Assembly (NCBI GenBank): GCA_003612395.1
Contig: RAYQ01000003.1
Span: forward strand, 124,001-188,000
Reading direction: 5' to 3'
Source: Parablautia intestinalis
GTDB taxonomy: Bacteria; Bacillota; Clostridia; Lachnospirales; Lachnospiraceae
DNA length: 64,000 nucleotides
Position numbers and translations under genes: made by a program. Under the pieces are notes generated by a model. That model worked only from the letters and a program-made list of their open reading frames with translations. It did not search any database and was not told the origin of the DNA. Below, piece after piece: positions 57,212-64,000 of this stretch (its first letter is position 1; each line of letters begins with the position of its first letter).

Positions 57212-60200
57212 TCAGTATAACACAATTTCCTGTCCAAGTGCAAAAGAATATATGATTTTTTGCATCACTTTCTTATCGGTCAGACGTGCAAGGGCCTCCT
57301 CGTAGTAATCTAGCTGTGTCTGATACCTTGCAATCAGTTCTTTGGGATCGGAAACCGCATCCGTCTTATAATCGGCCACTACAATTTTCCCATCCTCCTC
57401 AAAAAAGACATCTATGATTCCCTGTATCAGCACCTGCTCTCCTTCCGGAAATTCCTCCCCCAGTCTGCCTGCCGCAAGCCCCAGCACAAAAGGCTGTTCC
57501 CGACACAGCTTTCCCGCATCGGCCGCCTGCATTATACGCCCTGCAAGGCTGCTTTCAAAAAAGGTATAAAGCTTTGCCATAGAAATGCCCTCCCGCCATG
57601 TCTGCTCTAACAGACCCTGACTCACAAAGTCATCCATCTGACGGTTTAACTGTGCCTTTATGCCTTCCGGCGTTTTTTCTGTCCTGATTATGGCCTTAAA
57701 GTCAAGCAGCTCCATGACTTTATGGTAAGCGCTTCCCCGATCTGCCCCCGACATTTTCTCCTTTGCCCTGATGAAGGAAGGAATGTACGGTACAATTTCC
57801 GGTTCTTCATACAGTTTCCTCCCAAATGCCTGTTCAATGCGTTGTCCCTGCCTCTTTTCTCCCTCCAAATCCTCCATTGACCGCTCTGATAAATCATGCA
57901 TCCCTTTCTTTTTCAGTTCTGACACGGTCGTCTTTACAAAAAGACCGGAAAGATACTGATATGGATAGGTCCTGTTAAACTGTTCCGACAGCTGCGCCAT
58001 AAGTTTATTGTCCGTCCCGGTCATCTCTAAGTTCTGCCTGAGACGGATTTGGGAAACCGCCCCCTCTATATCCTCAATCAGCTGTTTCCCGGCATCCACC
58101 AGCTGCACATCCTCCATACAGGGAAAAATAAAATCCAGGTAGCACCCTGCCCCCAAAAGCACAGAAAAAGGAACCTTTCCCTCCCTGTCTTTTATCTGCT
58201 CCCCAAGCTCCTTTTCCTGCTTTAGCTTTTCCCTGAATTTTTCCGTATCTTCGGTCATGGCCGTTAAAATCAGCTTCTCTTTTGCCCTGGTCATTGCCAC
58301 ATAAAGCACCCGCATTTCCTCCCCGAGGGCATCCAGCTTCATTTTCAGCGCCACTACATTTTTTTTCAGTGTATGGCTTTTAAGGCGCAGGACACTGTCC
58401 ACATAATCCACCCCAATCCCCATATCAATATCCGCAATCAGCCTGCCGCTTAAATCCTGCATGTTAAATCTCTTGGAAAGGCCGGCTACAAAGCATACGG
58501 GAAACTCCAGTCCCTTGCTTTTATGGATGCTCATAATGCGCACCACATCCGCGTTTTCATCCAGCACATCAGCCTCTCCGTAATCCACCTCGTATTTTTC
58601 CAGCTGTTCCACATACCGCAGAAAATGAAACAATCCGTAATAGCTTGTGTTTTCAAATGCCGCTGCCCTTGTCAGCAGCATCTCCACATTTGCCCTGCGC
58701 TGCTGTCCTCCGGGCCGGGCCGTCACATAATCAAGATATCCCGTATCACTTAAAATCTCCTGTATCAGCTTATGAATAGGTGTGTAGGCCGTCTTTTGCC
58801 TGTAATAAGAAAGCCAGTCCAAAAACCCGCGTACCCTCTCCTTTAAAGGCCCTTCGCAGATACTTAAAAGATCATACAGAGGAATCTTTTTATCCATCGC
58901 ACGCACGCCGGCAATTTCTTCCTTTGTAAATCCTCCAAAAAAGGATACCAGCGTACCGTAAAGGGGAATATCCTGCAGGGGATTGTCAATTACATGCAAA
59001 AGCTGCAAAAGAGTTCTTATCTCCGCCGCCTGAAAATAACCGGTCTGGGAAGCCACATAGGCAGGGATCCCTTCCTTTTCCAGGATCTTCTTAAAGTCCC
59101 CGGCCCAGCCCGATGCGGTCCTTAGCAGAATCACAATATCGCCATATCTTAAGGGGCGCAGCAGACCGGTGTCGCTATCTGTCACCTTAAGGCTCTGGCG
59201 CAGATGCCATATTTTTTCTGCAATGGCTGCCGCCTCCTGTTCTCTGGCGCTTAAGGGTGAATCCGCGTCTTTCCCTATGACCAGGTATTCTGTCTTATAT
59301 GGTGAAGCAGACGCTGCTTTTTCAGCAGATGCTGTCAGCCCGGCTTCTTCTGATGCTGACTCGGGAACAATTTCTGTTGAAGATATGGTTTTTGGCATTG
59401 CAGGCTCCGGATAAACGGCTCCTTCATAAAGAGCCGCCTCATCGTCATACTCTACTCCGCCAAGCCCTTCCCCCATAATCTTCCCAAAGAGCCGGTTGAC
59501 ACTGTCAAGGACCTGCCGGCGGCTTCTGAAATTTTTATGCAAATCTATTCGCTGACAGCTGCCGTCTTCTTTTGAATAACAACTGTATTTTTCCATAAAA
59601 AGCTCCGGGCGGGCCAGCCGGAACTTATAAATGCTCTGTTTCACATCGCCTACCATGAACCGGTTAAAGTTTCCATCTTCCTCACCGGATATGCTCTTTA
59701 AAAGCAATTCCTGCACCAGGTTGCTGTCCTGATATTCATCAATCATAATTTCCGAAAAAAACTGGCGGTATTCTAAAGCTGCCGGAGACGGACTTACCCC
59801 GCCGTCCGCGTCTTTTTTCAGCAGAATATTTAAGGCAAAATGTTCCATATCGTAAAAATCTATCATGTTTTCCTGCCGCTTTTTTTCATCAAGCCTTTGT
59901 TTATAGGCAAGCACCAGCGACAATAAGCATTCCACGTTAGGCGCGGCCTTTCTCATCCGCTCCACCACCTCTTTGGGGGACAAAAGCAGATAGGATTCCC
60001 TTAAATCCTCCAGCTTCTTTTTTACATCCTTTCTGATCTGCTGAACTTTTTCCCTGTATATCCGGCTTACCGAATCATCCTTTTTGGATGGAAGCCGCCC
60101 GAAAGAAACCCTTTCAAAGGCTTCGTAATAAGCCGTAAGGCTCTGAAGGCCCAGAAGGCGTTCCAGCATTTCCCGTTCTTCTTCCAGTATTTTCCCGTAC

Positions 60201-60937
60201 ATATAGGGACCGGCCGGCCTCTCTGCAATCTCTATGGCCATATCCAGACCGGCTTTGCATTCCTGCGTCATTGTCCTGATATGCTGTAGCAGATAGTTGC
60301 ACCAGTCCGTATTTTCAAGTTCCGCAACATCTGCAATTTTATACTCCTCCCTGCATTGACTTATCCAGTCTTCCGGCCACGGACAGCTCATGGAAAAATC
60401 ATACAGCTTTTTTATATATTCCGCCAAGAGACTGTCATTGCTTCCGCCGGTAAAGTACTCCACACAGTCAAGAAAGGACTGTTCCTTTTCCCCGTATTTT
60501 TCCTCCAGCAGATCCCGCATCACATCCTGTCCCAGTAATCGCAGTTCCCCTTCATCCACTACCCGGAATCCCGGATCAAGGCCAATATCATTAAAATTAT
60601 TCCTTATGACAAAAAGGCAGAAGCTGTCGATAGTGGTAATCTGTGCATTGTGAAGCAGGGAGGCCTGTCTTTGGAGATGGATATTTCCCGCATCCTCCTC
60701 AAGACGCCTGTTGATAGCAAGACCGATTCTCTCCCGCATCTGTGCCGCGGCGGCGTTTGTAAAGGTTACCACCAAAAGCCGGTCAATATCCACCGGCCGC
60801 GTATCATCCGTAATCATCGAAAGAATGCGTTCCACCAGCACGGCTGTCTTTCCCGAGCCTGCGGCCGCTGAAACCAGTATATTTCTGTCCCGAAGCTCAA
60901 TTACCCTGCGCTGCTCCGGCGTAAATGCAATTGCCAT
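57212..60937 (-). CDS. addA: ATP-dependent helicase/nuclease subunit A
   Basis: The 1241-residue protein is full length for AddA. It starts MAIAFTPEQRRVIELRDRNI and has Walker A VSAAAGSGKTAVLVERI near residue 25, VVTFTNAAAAQMRERI, Walker B IMIDEYQDSNLVQELLL, the UvrD motif VRIMSIHKSKGLEFPVCFVA, and VLYVAMTRAKEKLILTA. The C-terminal RecB-type nuclease motifs are IQGIIDVFFEEDG and VVADYKTDAVSD. With AddB it processes double-strand breaks, cutting until a Chi site. AAGGAG lies before the ATG. addB ends 70 bp upstream, the usual addBA order. The acidic Ser/Ala-rich insert near residue 520 (EEAGLTASAEKAASAS) is variable in the family. Confidence 0.97.
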   Translation of the reverse strand: MAIAFTPEQRRVIELRDRNILVSAAAGSGKTAVLVERILSMITDDTRPVDIDRLLVVTFTNAAAAQMRERIGLAINRRLEEDAGNIHLQRQASLLHNAQITTIDSFCLFVIRNNFNDIGLDPGFRVVDEGELRLLGQDVMRDLLEEKYGEKEQSFLDCVEYFTGGSNDSLLAEYIKKLYDFSMSCPWPEDWISQCREEYKIADVAELENTDWCNYLLQHIRTMTQECKAGLDMAIEIAERPAGPYMYGKILEEEREMLERLLGLQSLTAYYEAFERVSFGRLPSKKDDSVSRIYREKVQQIRKDVKKKLEDLRESYLLLSPKEVVERMRKAAPNVECLLSLVLAYKQRLDEKKRQENMIDFYDMEHFALNILLKKDADGGVSPSPAALEYRQFFSEIMIDEYQDSNLVQELLLKSISGEEDGNFNRFMVGDVKQSIYKFRLARPELFMEKYSCYSKEDGSCQRIDLHKNFRSRRQVLDSVNRLFGKIMGEGLGGVEYDDEAALYEGAVYPEPAMPKTISSTEIVPESASEEAGLTASAEKAASASPYKTEYLVIGKDADSPLSAREQEAAAIAEKIWHLRQSLKVTDSDTGLLRPLRYGDIVILLRTASGWAGDFKKILEKEGIPAYVASQTGYFQAAEIRTLLQLLHVIDNPLQDIPLYGTLVSFFGGFTKEEIAGVRAMDKKIPLYDLLSICEGPLKERVRGFLDWLSYYRQKTAYTPIHKLIQEILSDTGYLDYVTARPGGQQRRANVEMLLTRAAAFENTSYYGLFHFLRYVEQLEKYEVDYGEADVLDENADVVRIMSIHKSKGLEFPVCFVAGLSKRFNMQDLSGRLIADIDMGIGVDYVDSVLRLKSHTLKKNVVALKMKLDALGEEMRVLYVAMTRAKEKLILTAMTEDTEKFREKLKQEKELGEQIKDREGKVPFSVLLGAGCYLDFIFPCMEDVQLVDAGKQLIEDIEGAVSQIRLRQNLEMTGTDNKLMAQLSEQFNRTYPYQYLSGLFVKTTVSELKKKGMHDLSERSMEDLEGEKRQGQRIEQAFGRKLYEEPEIVPYIPSFIRAKEKMSGADRGSAYHKVMELLDFKAIIRTEKTPEGIKAQLNRQMDDFVSQGLLEQTWREGISMAKLYTFFESSLAGRIMQAADAGKLCREQPFVLGLAAGRLGEEFPEGEQVLIQGIIDVFFEEDGKIVVADYKTDAVSDPKELIARYQTQLDYYEEALARLTDKKVMQKIIYSFALGQEIVLY

Positions 60938-61006
60938 ATACTTTCTCCTTCTCTTTTTTCATAAGCCCGTTCGCAAAGCGTGCCGGCCTTTGATATTATC
61001 CGTTTT

Positions 61007-64000
61007 CTACTCAGGCAGGATTTCCTCACGCATTTTTTCCAGCAGCAAATCATCAGGCGGGGTAGGGAGCTGGCGTATATTACAACCGGGAAGTCTTTCT
61101 TCAAACTCACAAACTCCTTTATAGGCGCAGTAGGTGCAGGATTCCCTCACTCCCTGCCTGCAGGGATTCATCTCAATATTTCCCTCTAAAATCTGCCGTC
61201 CGAACTCTCTGATCTTATGATTTACAAACCGGGAAACCGTCTCATAATCCGCCCTGCCCATGGTGGAGGAACGCTGGGAAAAGCTGCCGTCCTTTTTTCG
61301 TTCCACCGGAATGACCAGCGACTTATCCGTAAAGTTTTTGTCCAGACGGCTGACCACCTTCTCGTCCTCATTTACGATTCCGGTGGTGCGAAGCTCCTTT
61401 AGAATTTCCCTGTCAATCTCCTCCTCTGACAGGAACGATTCCGCTTTCACCATTGGGTCATCCACATGATAGTAAAGAAGGGCAGCCGGTACCACCTCTT
61501 TGCCCGGACAGCTCTTTTCCGTCATCTTCACCGCCACGTTCATGTAAACCACAAGCTGCAGCTGCAGGCCAAAATAAAGAGCCGCCAAATCAAATTTTTT
61601 GTTTCCCGACTTATAATCTATCACCTTTACATATACATGATCTTCATCCTCACAGGTGTCAATTCTGTCAATCCGGCCCCGGAGCCTCATTTTTTCATCA
61701 TCAGATAAAGAAAAATCCACTGCTTCCGGCGCCTTCGCCTTTGAAAAAGAAAGCTCAAAGGCGGCAGGAGAGAAATCCCCCTCCCGAAGCTGGGCCCTTA
61801 GTGTAAAGATGGTTCTTTTTAAAATACGGTACATCCTCTCCACCATATATTCATAGCGGGCGCTGCTGTAGAGAATATTTTCTCCATAGGACGCCGTCAC
61901 TGCCTCTAAAGCCTCGCGAAGAAGCTTTTCTCCCTCCTGCCTGGTAAAGTCAAACCAGGTCAGCTTATTTTCTGCAAGTTTTCCTGCAAAGACCTCAAGC
62001 ACCTCGTGGAAAATATTCCCCAAATCTGTCTGCTCAAAGCTGAATTCCTCCCGCTCCTTCAGCATAAGCCCATATTGCAGGAAATGTGAATAAGCGCAGG
62101 CCGCATACCGTTCCAGGCGGCTTACGCTGTTCTCCAGCATTTTTCCGTAAAGAGCCCGGGCCACTGCCTTAGCCAGAGGCTTATGCTCATACTTTGCAAA
62201 GGCGGCTTCCATAAGCTTCCCCGCATAATTTCCATATTGCTCATCCTCTGCATAAACATGATACAGACATCCAAGCTCCTGCCCGCTCAAAATTCCTTCC
62301 CTCCCTGCCGCATACTCCCGGATTTCTTCCGACAGAAGTGTCAATCCGTCCTTTTTCCCCACTATCTGTTCAAACGGCATATGTGACACATCCGCCTTAT
62401 CCACCTGAATTTGTGGAAAAAGCTTCCTGAGCACATCAATCAGATAGGAAGGTCTTGCGCTCTTTCCCTGACTGCTTATTCTGAAAAAAGACAGATAAAG
62501 CCTGTCAGAAGGCTTGGTCATATTCATATAAAGATACAATCTTTGAATATACATCTTCTGTCTGGGGGTGGGCGCTAACTCAAACTCTGACTGCTGTAAA
62601 AATTCTCTGTCCAGGTCAGAAATAATGCCTCCCTTCATGCTTCCCTTCGGAATATTCCCATCGTTAATTCCTAAGAAAAACAGTACCTTAACCTGCTTTA
62701 GGCGGCTGCGCTCCATATCCCCCACCAGGGTTCTGTCCACGCTTCCGGGTATTGTCCCCACTTCAATCTCTGCAAATCCGGCATCCAAAATGTCCGCAAA
62801 TTCCTTAAGGGTCACGGGCTCCTTTTCAAGCAGCTCCATAATCTGCTCTAAAAGCTCCATCACAAGCCTGTAGACCTGCGCATATTCACGTGCACGCTCT
62901 CTTTCACCGTTTTCCGCAAAATACTTTTCATATACACACAGCTTTTCCTGTATCTTTCCCTTCACAATGAAGTCATACAATACCCTCACCAGCTCGCCGG
63001 CCGTTTTTCTCTTTTCAAGAAGAGGCGCTATCTGTTCCATAAAGCATGTTCTTGTATAATTAATCTTCTCAAGAAGGTGGTTCTCTCCATCCTCCTGCCC
63101 GTTTTCTTCATTGATAACATGTGTGTTTTTATCCGCTTTTCTGACAAACATCTGCCCCCATTTTTTCTTTCCCCTGATCCCTAAAGCAAGCACATAATTT
63201 TCAAGCCGGTCAATCTCCTCAGGGGCAAAATCCGTAAGACCGCACCGCAAAAAGTGAAAAACCGATTCGTAGGAAAAATCAGACAGTACAATCTTAAGGG
63301 CGCTTCTTATGTATTCAATCAGCGGATTTAACAAAAGTCCTCTTGTTCTGTCCAAAAAGACGGGAATATCAAAAAGAAGCCCATCCCGCTCAAAATAGCC
63401 CGCATAGGTTTCCAGATCCCCTGTGACCACCGCAATATCCCGGTAGCTGTATCCTTCCTCCAGTACCAGTTTCTTGATCTGAACACAGACCTGCCGCACC
63501 TCCTTTGCCGGGTTTAAGGCCTCCATCATACGTATGCAGCCTTTTTCACTCCCGGCATAGGGCTGCATAGGATAACGAAACAATTGTTTTTCCAGATGTG
63601 CCATCTCTGCATTGTCTTTAAATCTCGGCAGTGGATCATTGTTTAAAAAAATATCGTTCGTTCTTTCCACGCCTGCCTCTTTGGCGAGACCGCACAAGTC
63701 CCTGACTGTTTTTTTGCTGAGAGAAAACAATTCCTGCTCTCCGCCCATCTTGAAGGGATTTTCTCTGATATCTATTGTTATGGAAACAATGACTCTGTTA
63801 GTCAGCCGCAAAAGTTCCTGAATCAGCCTGTACTGTATAGGCGTAAAACCCGTAAATCCATCAAAAATAATAACGCTGTCTCTGATAATCCCTGACTTTC
63901 CCACAGCCCTAGTCAGAAGCTCCAGCGTCTCCTCCGTGGTAATAAAGCGTTCCTGTATGTAAGATACAAATCCCCTGTAAATCACTTCCAGGTCCTTCAG
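61007..64000 (-). CDS. addB: ATP-dependent helicase/nuclease subunit B, N-terminus cut by window edge
   Basis: The frame stays open to the window end, giving 998 residues that lack roughly the first 150. The visible start reads LKDLEVIYRGFVSYIQERFI, matching the internal AddB segment, so the GTG at 63985 is not the true start. VIIFDGFTGFTPIQYRLIQE, LFFLGINDGNIPKG and the C-terminal nuclease part (VKVIDYKSGNKKFDLAALY) follow. The iron-sulfur cysteines are in PCRQGVRESCTYCAYKGVCE near the end. AddB lacks motor activity but recognises Chi and stabilises the complex through its cluster. The Walker A segment would lie outside the window. Confidence 0.96.
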   Translation of the reverse strand: MKDLEVIYRGFVSYIQERFITTEETLELLTRAVGKSGIIRDSVIIFDGFTGFTPIQYRLIQELLRLTNRVIVSITIDIRENPFKMGGEQELFSLSKKTVRDLCGLAKEAGVERTNDIFLNNDPLPRFKDNAEMAHLEKQLFRYPMQPYAGSEKGCIRMMEALNPAKEVRQVCVQIKKLVLEEGYSYRDIAVVTGDLETYAGYFERDGLLFDIPVFLDRTRGLLLNPLIEYIRSALKIVLSDFSYESVFHFLRCGLTDFAPEEIDRLENYVLALGIRGKKKWGQMFVRKADKNTHVINEENGQEDGENHLLEKINYTRTCFMEQIAPLLEKRKTAGELVRVLYDFIVKGKIQEKLCVYEKYFAENGERERAREYAQVYRLVMELLEQIMELLEKEPVTLKEFADILDAGFAEIEVGTIPGSVDRTLVGDMERSRLKQVKVLFFLGINDGNIPKGSMKGGIISDLDREFLQQSEFELAPTPRQKMYIQRLYLYMNMTKPSDRLYLSFFRISSQGKSARPSYLIDVLRKLFPQIQVDKADVSHMPFEQIVGKKDGLTLLSEEIREYAAGREGILSGQELGCLYHVYAEDEQYGNYAGKLMEAAFAKYEHKPLAKAVARALYGKMLENSVSRLERYAACAYSHFLQYGLMLKEREEFSFEQTDLGNIFHEVLEVFAGKLAENKLTWFDFTRQEGEKLLREALEAVTASYGENILYSSARYEYMVERMYRILKRTIFTLRAQLREGDFSPAAFELSFSKAKAPEAVDFSLSDDEKMRLRGRIDRIDTCEDEDHVYVKVIDYKSGNKKFDLAALYFGLQLQLVVYMNVAVKMTEKSCPGKEVVPAALLYYHVDDPMVKAESFLSEEEIDREILKELRTTGIVNEDEKVVSRLDKNFTDKSLVIPVERKKDGSFSQRSSTMGRADYETVSRFVNHKIREFGRQILEGNIEMNPCRQGVRESCTYCAYKGVCEFEERLPGCNIRQLPTPPDDLLLEKMREEILPE

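Overview
The window looks like a chromosomal segment of an anaerobic, spore-forming member of the Firmicutes, most likely Lachnospiraceae. The grounds are moderate GC content, strong AGGAGG-type ribosome binding sites, consensus sigma-A promoters, an AddAB recombination system in place of RecBCD, spore photoproduct lyase, ECF vitamin transporters, a TPP riboswitch, a PadR-DUF1700-DUF4097 operon and one carA accompanied by two carB genes. I see no insertion sequence, phage, CRISPR array or plasmid gene. Most genes lie on the minus strand. Genes at both ends are cut by the window: a family 5 solute-binding protein on the left and addB on the right.

Positions 1-12760 are a carbohydrate locus. 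A minus-strand unit (MFS transporter, sugar-binding lipoprotein, two ABC permeases, intracellular GH9 glycosidase, SIS-domain protein, BadF-type sugar kinase) is divergent from a plus-strand operon, frlB-frlD-GntR, that matches fructosamine (Amadori product) catabolism. The 413-bp gap holds two promoters and three copies of one dyad (TATTGT-N4-ACAATA type), two of them at the two start sites. One GntR protein therefore probably controls both halves. GH9 plus BadF kinase plus SIS protein suggests amino-sugar (glucosamine oligosaccharide) breakdown, so the locus may join amino-sugar and Amadori-product use.

Positions 12970-24290 hold carbamoyl phosphate synthetase: carA-carB overlap, and a second full-length carB lies downstream beyond a ParB-like/BMP fusion protein, a metallophosphoesterase and a polysaccharide deacetylase. 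Positions 24450-33860 hold a DUF885 protein, a bacteriohemerythrin-like protein, and a run of nucleosidase, spore photoproduct lyase, D-Ala-D-Ala carboxypeptidase, RarA and a DUF5722 protein. Positions 34130-41750 hold a ZIP transporter, tRNA-Leu(CAG), a GH3 glycosidase, a chemoreceptor, a LysR regulator and an orphan MetQ.

Positions 41997-47050 are a MarR-controlled heterodimeric ABC exporter operon ending in a nicotinamidase-like gene that is preceded by three tandem 90-bp leader repeats. Next come a nitronate monooxygenase-like enzyme, a TraX-family protein, an ECF S component, and the PadR-DUF1700-DUF4097-small membrane protein operon with a 58-bp operator palindrome. ThiT under a TPP riboswitch follows, then an ECF module (UPF0397 S component, double ATPase, EcfT), then addA and addB.

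Intergenic regions are unusually rich in perfect dyads, often just upstream of ribosome binding sites, and some are repeated in the window.
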